64,000 nt of DNA from Gammaproteobacteria bacterium (GTDB lineage: Bacteria; Pseudomonadota; Gammaproteobacteria; Steroidobacterales; PWYM01): NCBI GenBank assembly GCA_003567475.1, contig PWZL01000058.1, positions 19,859-83,858 on the forward strand, given 5' to 3'. Below are positions 7,819-16,784 of the stretch, one piece after another. The translations under genes were made by a program, and so were the position numbers. The stretch's first letter is position 1; each line of letters opens with the position of its first letter. A model generated the notes under the pieces. The model searched no databases, was not told where the DNA came from, and was given only the letters and a program-made list of their open reading frames with translations.

Positions 7819-9027
7819 GTGACAGCTGGCATGAACAACCTCCGGATCACGACCCTATGCCCAAGTGGCAGGCTGTCAGCGGCCGTATTGGCATTGGGGC
7901 TGTATCTCGCACTCGCCATGATCATGCAGGCGTTCGCGACCCCTCGCGATGAAGCACGTCGCATTCATGACCGGCTCGCGGGGGTACCCCCCTCCGCTGC
8001 AGTGCTCGACCAGATGACCAGCCTGGTCAGCAACGGCGATGCGATCGGTGCGGCTTACCTCGCGATGGAAAACCGCGCGTTCTATGACGTCACACTGAAA
8101 AACTGGGCGGCACCCTGGACGAACCGTGAAGAAGATGTGTTCGTCCCGCTGAACGACTACATCGCGACGGTGATCGGCATGGTGCGCGACGATGTACCGT
8201 TCAACCAGCTGCTCTCGGCTGACATGGTCTATGTCGGACGTGACGGACTTTCGGGCATACCCGCCTATTCGATGACCAGCAATGCGCACTACGAAGAGCT
8301 GGAGCGTCGAAATATCAACCTGATGGAGAATCTGGAACAGCGACGCCAGTCGGCGATGACGGATCTGCCACCAGACGCCACCGCAGGGGTCATGACCACC
8401 CGTGCCGCAGCAGAGGCGTTTTTCGTCGCCGGCACCAACCGGGCGATGCTGCGATTTACGCTCATGGCGCATATGTGCCGGGACCTGGAGCAGCTGGCCG
8501 ACACGACCCGCTCACCTGACCGGATTCGGCAAGACGTTTCGCGCAGCCCAGGTGGCGACAGCCGGTTATTCCTGAACAACTGCGTGAGCTGCCATACCGG
8601 CATGGACCCGCTGGCTCAGGCCTACGCCTATTACGACTGGGACGAGAGCGCGCGGCGCATCGTCTACACCAGTGGACAGGTCAGACCTAAATACTTCAAC
8701 AATGCCGACACATTCCCCTTCGGCTTTGTCACCACCGACGCCAGCTGGGCAAACTACTGGCGCGAGGGACAGAACGCGCTGCTCGGTTGGGACCCGGGTC
8801 GTCCGGGGGAGGGCTACGGCGCCAAGTCCATGGGTGAGGAGCTCGCCAACAGCCAGGCATTTGCACAATGCCAGGTCGAGAAAGTTTTCCGTACCGTCTG
8901 CCTGCGCACGCCCACCGATGCAGCAGATCGTCAGCAGGTTGCCAGCATGGTAACAAGCTTCCGCGGCGGCAATTACCGCATGCGCCAGGTGTTTGCCGAA
9001 TCGGCAGCCTACTGCCGCGCCGACTGA
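7819..9027 (+). CDS. Exported CxxCH cytochrome-like protein (PSD1/DUF1588-like)
   Basis: A 402-residue protein. GTG 7819 is preferred over ATG 7831 because GAGGTGA sits six bases before it. A hydrophobic segment near residues 20-40 should export or anchor it. HDRLAGVPPSAAVLDQM and LNDYIATVIGMVRDDVPFNQLL recall the DUF1549/DUF1588 parts of planctomycete surface cytochromes; one haem site, CVSCHTGMDPL, is at residues 255-259, as in DUF1588-type sequences. No catalytic domain can be named. It is the first gene of a rightward three-gene run with the LamG and DUF1501 genes, and it faces away from the HzsA-like gene across a 194-base promoter region. Confidence 0.62.
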   Translation: MTAGMNNLRITTLCPSGRLSAAVLALGLYLALAMIMQAFATPRDEARRIHDRLAGVPPSAAVLDQMTSLVSNGDAIGAAYLAMENRAFYDVTLKNWAAPWTNREEDVFVPLNDYIATVIGMVRDDVPFNQLLSADMVYVGRDGLSGIPAYSMTSNAHYEELERRNINLMENLEQRRQSAMTDLPPDATAGVMTTRAAAEAFFVAGTNRAMLRFTLMAHMCRDLEQLADTTRSPDRIRQDVSRSPGGDSRLFLNNCVSCHTGMDPLAQAYAYYDWDESARRIVYTSGQVRPKYFNNADTFPFGFVTTDASWANYWREGQNALLGWDPGRPGEGYGAKSMGEELANSQAFAQCQVEKVFRTVCLRTPTDAADRQQVASMVTSFRGGNYRMRQVFAESAAYCRAD

Positions 9028-9049
9028 GCTGGAAAGAGGACAGGCCGCC

Positions 9050-11503
9050 ATGAACATGATGAGCCGTACACCGCGTCTGCGGATCGCCGCAGTCGGCGCC
9101 ACGCTCGCGTTACTCGCCGCCTGCGGCAGCGACGTGGAGACCCAGAGCAACCCGATCGTCGCGCCCCCTGGCAGTGGTGGCTACTCCGGGCCGCCGCCTG
9201 CCACCGCTGAGGTCCAGGCGTTCCGCACCCACCTGTGGGAAAACGTCAACACGCTGAACACCTGTGGAAACTGTCACGGCACAGGCGGCACGCTGCCGAC
9301 TTTCGCCCGCACGGATGACGTCAACCTCGCCTATCAGGATGTCGGCGGGCTGGTCAACCTGACTTCCCCTGGCGACTCGGTGCTGGTGAGCATGGTGGCC
9401 AACGGTCACAACTGCTGGCTGGAAAGCACCCAGGCGTGTGCCGATATCATGACGACCTGGATCGGTAACTGGTCGGGCGGCGACGGTAACCAGGGTCGCG
9501 AAATCGAGCTTGTCCCCCCAGTCCAGAGAACGGTGGCTGACAGCCGGGTACTGCCCGCGGACCCTGGCGCATTCCAGACCACGGTTTTCCCCCTGCTGCG
9601 CGACTTCTGTGCAGACTGTCACAGCGGCTCGGTCGCGAATGGCGTCGCGCCGTTCTTCGCCGACGGCGATGTCATCACCGCTTACAACGCCGCCCGGAGC
9701 CGCATCAATCTCGATTCACCGGGGATTTCGCGCTTCGTCGTCCGCGTGGGCGACGAGTTCCACAACTGCTGGAGCGGTGATTGCCGCGATGACGGTCAGG
9801 CCCTGGAGGATGCTATCGCGGCAATGGCGGCGATGGTTCCAGTGACTCAGATCGATCCATCACTGGTGGTCAGCATGGCGCTTGGCCTTCCTGACGGCAT
9901 CGTCGCTGCCGGCGGCAATCGCTATGAGGCAGCCCAGATTGGCTTCTGGGAATTCAAGGAAGGCCGTGGAAACCGCGCCTTCGACACCAGCGGCGTTCAG
10001 CCCGCACTCGACCTCACGCTGAGCGGTGATTTCGATTGGTTCGGCGGCTGGGGCATTGATCTTCGCGGCGGCAAGGCACAGGGCAGCGTCGCCGCGAGTC
10101 GCAAGCTCTACGACCTGATACGCGCCACCGGAGAATACTCGATCGAGGCCTGGGTGGTCCCGGGGAACGTAAACCAGGAAGAAGTCCCCATCGTCAGCTA
10201 TTCGGCTGGCGCCATGGCCCGGAATTTCACGCTCGGACAGACCATGTACAACTACGATTTCCTTAATCGGAGTGACACCACCGACGTCAACGGGATGCCG
10301 GCTCTGTCCACCCGTGACGCCGATGAGATCCTGCAGGCCACCCTGCAGCACGTTGTTGTCACCTTCGATCCGGTGGGCGGTCGGCAGATCTACGTCAACG
10401 GCAACCTTGTGGTCATGACTGACCCCAGTGGTGGCGGCAGCCTGAATGACTGGGACGACAGTTTCGCGTTCGTGCTCGGGAATGAGCCCTCCGGTGATGC
10501 CCCCTGGGAGGGTGTATTGCGCCTGGTGGCGATTCACAATCGTGCGCTGACGCCTGAACAGATCGACCAGAACATCGAAGCCGGTGTAGGTGAAAAATTC
10601 TTCCTGCTGTTCAACGTGAGCGAGCATGTCGGTCAGGCCGACAGCTATATCCTGATCGAGGTCAGCCAGTTCGACAGTTACGCCTACCTGTTCGCCGAGC
10701 CGCGGTTCATCGTGCTCGGCAGCGAGTCCGCCCCCGCAGGAGTCCCGTTACAGGGACTGCGTATCGGGATCAACGGCGGGGTCGGCAGCGTGGGTCAGGC
10801 ATTTGCCAAGCTGGACCTGCAACTCGGGGGTATGGACTATACGGCGGGCGTGGGACAGTTGCTCTCGCCGCAGGCGGCGGTCATCGGCTTGGAGGCCGGA
10901 CCGGAGATCGATGAGTTCTTCCTTAGCTTCGAACGCCTTGGCTCCAGCACGAATTTCATCGTCGAGCCGACCCCTCAGCCCCCAGCTATCGTCGACGGGA
11001 CACCCTCCTCACGAATCGGGATCCGCACCTTCGATCGCGTCAACGCGACCATGTCCGCAGTGACCGGCATTCCGCAGACGACCGGCGACATCCAGGACAC
11101 CTTCAGCCTGGTACGCCAGCAACTGCCCTCGATCGATGCCATCGATACCTTCGTATCGGCCCACCAGATCGGAGTCACACAGCTGGCGATCGAATATTGC
11201 AACACGCTGCTGGAGGATCAAACCCGCCGTAGCGCTTACTTCCCGGGTTTCGATTTCTCAGCGAGCCCGGCGACCGCACTGGCTGGCAACGGGCGCAATC
11301 TACTGATTGATCCGCTGATCTCCCGTATGGTCGGGCTAGGGCTCGAACAGCAGCCAAGTGCCACAGAGATTCGTGGCGAGCTCAACGCACTGATCGACCG
11401 ACTCGACAACTGCGGCGGCAGCTGCCCGGCAGATCGCACCGTGGTGATCGGCAAGGCCACTTGCGCGGCTGTCCTCGGCAGCGCAGCCGTGCTGGTTCAC
11501 TGA
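9050..11503 (+). CDS. LamG-like lipoprotein with two CxxCH haem motifs
   Basis: An 817-residue lipoprotein; ATG 9050 has a GGAAAGAGGA site and the signal ends LLAACGS. Two c-type haem sites lie in the N-terminal part: CGNCH at 72-76 and CADCH at 187-191, each in a small repeat that also carries GHNCWL or FHNCWSGDC. From about residue 305 (AAQIGFWEFKEGRGNRAFDTSG) to about 520 is a concanavalin/LamG-like fold with phrases such as EYSIEAWVVPG, LQHVVVTFDPVGGRQIYVNG and LVAIHNRALTPEQI. LamG domains usually bind sugars or protein surfaces. The C-terminal 280 residues are unrecognised. The operon context suggests a partner of the DUF1501 protein. Confidence 0.7.
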   Translation: MNMMSRTPRLRIAAVGATLALLAACGSDVETQSNPIVAPPGSGGYSGPPPATAEVQAFRTHLWENVNTLNTCGNCHGTGGTLPTFARTDDVNLAYQDVGGLVNLTSPGDSVLVSMVANGHNCWLESTQACADIMTTWIGNWSGGDGNQGREIELVPPVQRTVADSRVLPADPGAFQTTVFPLLRDFCADCHSGSVANGVAPFFADGDVITAYNAARSRINLDSPGISRFVVRVGDEFHNCWSGDCRDDGQALEDAIAAMAAMVPVTQIDPSLVVSMALGLPDGIVAAGGNRYEAAQIGFWEFKEGRGNRAFDTSGVQPALDLTLSGDFDWFGGWGIDLRGGKAQGSVAASRKLYDLIRATGEYSIEAWVVPGNVNQEEVPIVSYSAGAMARNFTLGQTMYNYDFLNRSDTTDVNGMPALSTRDADEILQATLQHVVVTFDPVGGRQIYVNGNLVVMTDPSGGGSLNDWDDSFAFVLGNEPSGDAPWEGVLRLVAIHNRALTPEQIDQNIEAGVGEKFFLLFNVSEHVGQADSYILIEVSQFDSYAYLFAEPRFIVLGSESAPAGVPLQGLRIGINGGVGSVGQAFAKLDLQLGGMDYTAGVGQLLSPQAAVIGLEAGPEIDEFFLSFERLGSSTNFIVEPTPQPPAIVDGTPSSRIGIRTFDRVNATMSAVTGIPQTTGDIQDTFSLVRQQLPSIDAIDTFVSAHQIGVTQLAIEYCNTLLEDQTRRSAYFPGFDFSASPATALAGNGRNLLIDPLISRMVGLGLEQQPSATEIRGELNALIDRLDNCGGSCPADRTVVIGKATCAAVLGSAAVLVH

Positions 11504-11539
11504 CATCCAATTCATTGACGTATCGCACGAGGCAAGCCC

Positions 11540-13135
11540 ATGACTAGGCGAAGCAGGCACAGCAACGACTGGTACGCGCCACTGCGACACCCGGATCATC
11601 CCAGGCCGATCACTCGTCGACAGCTGATCGCGCAGGGTTTCATGACGGGCGCAGCCACCATCGCAGGCGCCGGGCTGTTTGGTCTGTTCGCCAACCCCAG
11701 GGCGGCCTGGGCGCAGTTGTCGCCCGATCTGCAGTCGCTCACCGAAAGCTGCGGTATCGCGGTGCAGGGTGCCGGCAAGATCCCCTTCATCTGCTTCGAT
11801 CTCGCGGGCGGCGCCAATATGGTCGGCTCGAATGTCCTCGGTGGTCGCCAGGGCGGGCAGCTGGACTTCATCAGCACGCAGGGCTACAGCCGCCAAGGCC
11901 TGCCAGGCGATATGGTGCCCCGGCTGAACGATCCGCTGACGGGTGCTGCATTCATCGACGATCGACTGGGGTTGGCTTTCCACTCGGACAGCGCGTTTTT
12001 GCGCGGCATCGTCGACAAGCTCTCGGCCAGTCGCTTTGACAACGTCAATGGAGCCTTGATTCCGGCCCGCTCGGAAAACGACACCGGCAACAACCCGCAC
12101 AACCCACTTTACGGCATCCATCGTGCAGGGGCGGACGGATCGCTGCTCACCCTGATCGGCTCGAGGCCGACCGACTCCGGCGGCAACTCGCTTGCCCCGA
12201 TGGCAATGATCAACTCCGAGGTTCGCCCGACCAAGGTCGACCGGCCGACCGACGTCACCGGCCTGGTGGATACCGGCAAGCTCATCGGCTTGCTCGACCA
12301 GGACGACGCCGTGGCGGTGATGGAGTCGATCTACCGACTGAGTGACCGCAAGCTCAACCGCGTCGATACCGGTCTGATCACACGTGATGCCGTGATCAAG
12401 GATCTGGTGCGTTGCGGGTACCTGCGTTCAGCAGATATCGCAGACCGCTTCGGCGATCCGTCTTCGCTCAATCCCGCGCTTGACCCGGACATCGTCGGTC
12501 CCAGCGGGATTTTCAGCGAACAGGAATTCAACAGCGATGGCGAATTCCGGAAGACGGCATCGGTCATGAAACTGGTCATGAACGGCTTCGCCGGCGCCGG
12601 CTGCATCACTATGGGTGGCTATGACTACCATGGCGGCAGACGCGCACTTGGTGAAGTTCGCGACCTACGCGCAGGACGTTGCATGGGTGCGTGCCTCGAG
12701 TATGCCGCACGCCTGAATGTGCCCTTGATGATGTATGTCTTCAGTGACGGCTCGCTCTCCAGCAATGGCGTCATCGACAACTCCGAGCAGGGTCGCGGAA
12801 AGGGGGAGTGGACCAGCGACAACCAGTCCACGGCCGCCTCATTTTTCCTGGTCTACAATCCGGGGGGCAGGCCCCAGCTGCTGGGCGCCACGCCGGAGCA
12901 GCAGGCCAGACACCAGCAGATTGGCTGGTTCAGGCCCGACGGCTCGGTGGAAACCGCGTCGAGCCCTGCCGCAAACAATGTCAACCAGCTGGTCGAACTC
13001 ACGGTCCTCAACTACCTGGCGTTGCACGGCGAGCAGGCAAGCTTCCCCAGTCTGTTCCCCGGCCATGGGCTCGGCAGCCCGACCCTCCGTGACCAGCTGA
13101 CCGCCTTCCAGCCTATCGTCAACGGCACGATCTGA
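11540..13135 (+). CDS. Tat-exported DUF1501-family protein
   Basis: A 531-residue protein with a long N-terminus before a twin-arginine signal (ITRRQLIAQGFMTGAATIAGAG ... PRAAWA). The body has DUF1501 features: ICFDLAGGANMVGSNVL near the start of the mature protein, a GGYDYHGG segment in the middle, MYVFSDG, and a closing block with ELTVLNYLALHG. DUF1501 proteins belong to the alkaline-phosphatase-like/sulfatase superfamily and are best known from Planctomycetes, where they are paired with PSD1 cytochromes. Substrate unknown. It is the last gene of the operon and lies 36 bases after the LamG gene. Confidence 0.75.
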   Translation: MTRRSRHSNDWYAPLRHPDHPRPITRRQLIAQGFMTGAATIAGAGLFGLFANPRAAWAQLSPDLQSLTESCGIAVQGAGKIPFICFDLAGGANMVGSNVLGGRQGGQLDFISTQGYSRQGLPGDMVPRLNDPLTGAAFIDDRLGLAFHSDSAFLRGIVDKLSASRFDNVNGALIPARSENDTGNNPHNPLYGIHRAGADGSLLTLIGSRPTDSGGNSLAPMAMINSEVRPTKVDRPTDVTGLVDTGKLIGLLDQDDAVAVMESIYRLSDRKLNRVDTGLITRDAVIKDLVRCGYLRSADIADRFGDPSSLNPALDPDIVGPSGIFSEQEFNSDGEFRKTASVMKLVMNGFAGAGCITMGGYDYHGGRRALGEVRDLRAGRCMGACLEYAARLNVPLMMYVFSDGSLSSNGVIDNSEQGRGKGEWTSDNQSTAASFFLVYNPGGRPQLLGATPEQQARHQQIGWFRPDGSVETASSPAANNVNQLVELTVLNYLALHGEQASFPSLFPGHGLGSPTLRDQLTAFQPIVNGTI

Positions 13136-13162
13136 CGACACGGCGCCCGACAACCAGTCAAA

Positions 13163-13204
13163 GCCCGACCGACCACGACGCTACACTGCGAGTGGCGGTC
13201 GGGC
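13163..13204 (+). repeat. Long inverted repeat in the leader of the methyltransferase gene
   Basis: GCCCGACC (13163-13170) pairs with GGTCGGGC (13197-13204), and the inner bases ACCAC/GTGG extend the stem almost without a break. The structure ends five bases before the ATG at 13209. It has no T-run, so it is not a clear intrinsic terminator; it could fold over the ribosome-binding region of the next gene or mark the end of the DUF1501 operon. Confidence 0.5.
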
Positions 13205-13208
13205 CATA

Positions 13209-14591
13209 ATGGCGGGCATGAACGCGACACCAAGCCTGCCTCTGGATCTGCTCGCCTGTCCGCGCACAGGCGAACAGCTGCGCCATCACCCTCAGGGACT
13301 GACCAACCAGGGCGGCCAGGTGGTCTTTCCGCTGCTCGATGGCGTCCCTGCGCTGTTTGCCGAGCCGGTCGCGACTCTTGGCGAGTGGCGGGACCGCCTG
13401 GAACTGCTGCTGGTGCAGCTGGGGCAACATGCGCAACGACTCGAGCAGAACGTTGAGGCCCCCGATCTCGGTGCGCTGGGACGAGCGCGCGTCGAACGCC
13501 TGCACGCGGCGACGGTCGACCATCGGGACCGACTGACTGCTCTGCTGGCGCCATTGGCGCTGCCCCGGCGCAATACGGCGACGGAGACGCACCTCGCCCT
13601 GCGGACACGTCTGCCTCCGGAAGCCTCGCTGGTCGGCTATTACGCCAACATCCACCGTGACTGGGTATGGGGCGAGACGGAGAACGCGGCCAGCCTGGAT
13701 CTGCTGGCGCAGGTGGCCGCAGACTGTCCACTCGGCCGGACCCTGGTGATCGGTGCGGGCGCGGGGCGACTGGCGTGGGACGTGCACCAGACCCTGGCTC
13801 CCGAGACCACGCTCGCACTCGATTTCAACCCCATGCTCATGCTCCTCCTTGCCCGCCTGGTCCGGGGTGAGAGCATCGACCTGTACGAGTTTCCGCTGGC
13901 GCCCAGGCGCCGCGAGGACCAGGCCCTGCTGCGACACCTCGCCGCACCGCAACCGACCCGTCCGGGATTCCACGCGATCATGGGAGACGCGCTGCGACCT
14001 CCCTGCGCCTACGGCGCTTTCGATACGGTGATCACGCCGTGGGTCATCGATATCCTGCCGGAAGATCCGCGACTGCAGATGGCCCGGATCAACAACCTGC
14101 TCGCGCCGGGCGGTCAATGGCTGAACTTCGGATCGCTGAACTTCAACTTCGCAGATCCCAGACTGGCATTCTCACTGGAAGAGACTCTGGAGCTGGTGGA
14201 ACACCATGGCTTCGGGCCGCCCAAGCTCACCGAAACCGAGTTGCCGTACATGTGCTCGCCTGCAAGCCGCCATGGGCGGCGCGAGCAAGTGGTTGCCTTC
14301 GGCGCCCGCAAGCGCGAAGAGGTCGACGCCCCGCCCCGACACAAGGCACTGCCGGACTGGCTGGTCACCGGCCGAGGTGCAGTACCGGCCCTGCCTGCTT
14401 TTCGCCAGCAGGCGCTGGCCTCCAGGATCCACGTGTTCATGCTGGAGCTGATCGATGGCCGACGCAGCCTCAAGGAGATGGCAGGCATTCTCGAACAACA
14501 GAAGCTGATGACGCAGGCCGAGGCCGAGGACTCGTTGCGGAATTTCCTGATCCGCCTGTACCAGGACAGTCAGCACGGAAGAAGCTACTGA
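13209..14591 (+). CDS. Class I SAM-dependent methyltransferase with Trm112-like N-terminus
   Basis: A 460-residue, probably cytoplasmic protein. Residues about 8-55 (LDLLACPRTGEQLRHH ... VVFPLLDGVPALFAEP) look like a Trm112/YcaR-type small domain that has kept only one cysteine. The SAM-binding site is TLVIGAGAGRLAWDVH near residue 180, followed by LALDFNPM; the acidic post-I and IV motifs are followed by WLNFGSLNF. The last 50 residues (IDGRRSLKEMAGILEQQ...) resemble a small winged-helix/PqqD-like tail. The class is similar to carnosine-N-methyltransferase relatives, but the substrate is unknown. ATG 13218 is an alternative start. No signal peptide is visible. Confidence 0.7.
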   Translation: MAGMNATPSLPLDLLACPRTGEQLRHHPQGLTNQGGQVVFPLLDGVPALFAEPVATLGEWRDRLELLLVQLGQHAQRLEQNVEAPDLGALGRARVERLHAATVDHRDRLTALLAPLALPRRNTATETHLALRTRLPPEASLVGYYANIHRDWVWGETENAASLDLLAQVAADCPLGRTLVIGAGAGRLAWDVHQTLAPETTLALDFNPMLMLLLARLVRGESIDLYEFPLAPRRREDQALLRHLAAPQPTRPGFHAIMGDALRPPCAYGAFDTVITPWVIDILPEDPRLQMARINNLLAPGGQWLNFGSLNFNFADPRLAFSLEETLELVEHHGFGPPKLTETELPYMCSPASRHGRREQVVAFGARKREEVDAPPRHKALPDWLVTGRGAVPALPAFRQQALASRIHVFMLELIDGRRSLKEMAGILEQQKLMTQAEAEDSLRNFLIRLYQDSQHGRSY

Positions 14592-14717
14592 GCCTTGCCG
14601 GCGTATGCTCCGCTGTCCGCCCAGTGAGCACCGCGGACGCGATCGCTGGTGTAGGCTGCGTCCCTGACTGTGGGCCGGCAGCTGCCGATCGATCAATAAT
14701 CAAGGGGAGAACGCGAT

Positions 14718-15767
14718 ATGGGCGAGCAGACGAGCAAGGCTCACGCCTGGCAGTTCGACGGTTATGGCCGACCGGACGACGTATTGTCCTGGCGAGAGCA
14801 GACGCTGCCAGCGCCCGGGCCCGGTGAGGCAGTGGTGCGGCTGCGTGCGATCGGCATGAACCGCTCGGAGTTCAACTATGTGCAGGGCCGCTACCAGCCC
14901 GCGCGCGAGTTTCCCAGCTGCCTTGGCCAGGAAGCGGTCGGAGAGATCGTCGCGCTCGGCCCACCGGGCGAGGACATGACTGCACCATGGTCGCAGACGC
15001 CACTTGAGCTCGGGGCGCGGGTGGCCCTGCTCCCAGGCCGCATCGATCTCTGCAGCACCGGCGCCTATCGTGACATTGGTTGCTATCCTCAGGCTGCCCT
15101 GCTCCCCGTGCCCGACAACTACAACGATGCCGAGGGCGCTGCGCTGTGGATGGGCGTGCTGACGATGGGGGGTGCCCTGGAACTCGCCGGCATCACCCCG
15201 GAAACGGCACCAGGTAAACGGCTCCTGGTCACCGCAGCCAGCTCCAGCATGGGTGTGGTCGCCCTGAAACTGGCCCGCGCCTGGGGGGCAACCACACTGG
15301 CCACGAGCCGCAGTGAGGCGAAAATCAGCACGCTGTCAGGGCTTGCCGACCATGCCTTCGTGGCCGGCGACAGCGACAGCCTCGCGGCCGGGATCGCCAC
15401 GGCCACGCAAGGCGAGGGCTTCGATGCCGCCCTCGATCCGGTCGGTGCGGCGTTCTACCCCGCTCTGGTGGCATCAGCAGCCATCGGCGCGAGTATCGTC
15501 AGTTACGAACTGATTACCGGGCAGGATACCCCGCTGCCCATCGCCAAGGTGATGATCAAGGATCTGGCCCTGCGTGGGTATACGATCTATCGCCCGCTGA
15601 GGCATCCGTCGCTGTTGCAGCGCATTCTGGGCTGGGGCCTCGAGTACGCCAACGATATCCGTCCGATCATTGCCGGCACCCGATCGTTGAACGACGCCCC
15701 TGAGAGTCTCGAGGAGCTTGGTCGTGCCGAACATCTGGGCAAGCTGGTGCTCGTGCCGGACGCCTAG
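14718..15767 (+). CDS. Zinc-independent MDR-family oxidoreductase (quinone reductase-like)
   Basis: A 349-residue medium-chain dehydrogenase/reductase. AAGGGGAG precedes the ATG. The catalytic half begins AWQFDGYGRPDDVLSWREQ and contains AIGMNRSEFNYVQG and FPSCLGQEAVGEIV; the cofactor half has LLVTAASSSMGVVALKLARAWGA, an AxxSxxG form of the nucleotide-binding loop, and ATSRSEAK. The structural-zinc cysteine cluster is absent, pointing to the NADPH:quinone reductase/crotonyl-CoA-type branch and not a zinc alcohol dehydrogenase. The natural substrate cannot be given. It stands alone, downstream of the methyltransferase gene. Confidence 0.85.
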   Translation: MGEQTSKAHAWQFDGYGRPDDVLSWREQTLPAPGPGEAVVRLRAIGMNRSEFNYVQGRYQPAREFPSCLGQEAVGEIVALGPPGEDMTAPWSQTPLELGARVALLPGRIDLCSTGAYRDIGCYPQAALLPVPDNYNDAEGAALWMGVLTMGGALELAGITPETAPGKRLLVTAASSSMGVVALKLARAWGATTLATSRSEAKISTLSGLADHAFVAGDSDSLAAGIATATQGEGFDAALDPVGAAFYPALVASAAIGASIVSYELITGQDTPLPIAKVMIKDLALRGYTIYRPLRHPSLLQRILGWGLEYANDIRPIIAGTRSLNDAPESLEELGRAEHLGKLVLVPDA

Positions 15768-15795
15768 GCCTTGCCGCCGCCCTGCGCGGCTGCTG

Positions 15796-16644
15796 TCAGG
15801 GGGGTGAGGACGACCGGTCGTCGATGACGGACCAGACAAGTCGGCGGCCGGCCTTGTCCCGCATGAGCAGGCCAGTGATCACCACTGGAAAGCGACTCCC
15901 ATCCTTACGCAGGCATTCCTTGCGGTACGGGCCAAAGCGGCGATGACGACGCATGGTCTCGAGCTGTTGTCGATCCTGCGCGGCGTATTCCGCCGGAGTG
16001 AGACAGTCGTACGGCCGCCCGATCAGTTCTTCTGGCTGATAGCCGGTGGTAGCCACCAGCGCGTCGTTCACCTCCAGGAACCCCCCCGTGTCGAGATCAT
16101 TGAGACACATACCGATCGGCGAGAGTCTGAACAGCGCACGGAACAGCGCCTCGCTGCGCACCAGGGCATCCTCCGCCGTCACCCGGGGGGTAATGTCGCT
16201 GATCACCCCGATCAGCACTTCGCACTCCCCCGATACCTGCTGCAGCAAGGTGCCGGCATCTCTCACCCAGCGAACCGAGCCGTCTGCGTGAATAAGCCGG
16301 TACTCGATGTCGTAGCGCTCGCCCCGCCCAACCGCGGCGCGGATCTCCGTGCTGACCCGCAGACGATCGCCGGGGTGGATGACGCTGGCGAAACAGCGCA
16401 CGGCATTCCCGATGAAATCACTCGCCGGATACCCTAGCAGGGGCTCGCAGTCGACGGACATCCTGTCCATTGTCCAGTCGGCATTCAGACGACAGCGATA
16501 CATGATGCCGGGCACGGCGTCGAAGAGCGCACTCAACTCCTGCTCGCGCAGCGCCAGGCGGCGTCTGAGCATGGCGATGGTCTGGTCGGATTCAACGGCG
16601 GCCACAGGCGGCGGTTGCTGATCTGCAGGCGGTCTCCGGTCCAC
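15796..16644 (-). CDS. Two-PAS-domain sensory protein without an output domain
   Basis: A 282-residue cytoplasmic protein with a short coiled start (AMLRRRLALREQELSALFDAVPGI) followed by two PAS folds. The first (about 38-155) includes VDCEPLLGYPASDFIG and the PAC part YRLIHADGSVRWVRDAGT ... VISDITPRVTAEDAL. The second (about 165-275) has GFLEVNDALVATTGYQPEELIG and KECLRKDGSRFPVVITGLLM. No kinase, GGDEF, EAL or DNA-binding domain follows, so it either hands its signal to a partner protein or acts as a free sensor. The end is natural, with a stop shortly after the second PAC motif, so it is not simply truncated at a frameshift. Confidence 0.85.
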   Translation of the reverse strand: MDRRPPADQQPPPVAAVESDQTIAMLRRRLALREQELSALFDAVPGIMYRCRLNADWTMDRMSVDCEPLLGYPASDFIGNAVRCFASVIHPGDRLRVSTEIRAAVGRGERYDIEYRLIHADGSVRWVRDAGTLLQQVSGECEVLIGVISDITPRVTAEDALVRSEALFRALFRLSPIGMCLNDLDTGGFLEVNDALVATTGYQPEELIGRPYDCLTPAEYAAQDRQQLETMRRHRRFGPYRKECLRKDGSRFPVVITGLLMRDKAGRRLVWSVIDDRSSSPP

Positions 16645-16784
16645 TGTCTTGTCCTCGGCGCGAGCTCGCCCTCAATCCAGCAACTAGAACACCAGAGCTT
16701 GCGACTGATTTCAAACCCTTTGTCGCGCGGATCAGGGGTGACCAGGCCTGCGCGCAACGCCAGCCCTGTGGCATCATCGCGTGC

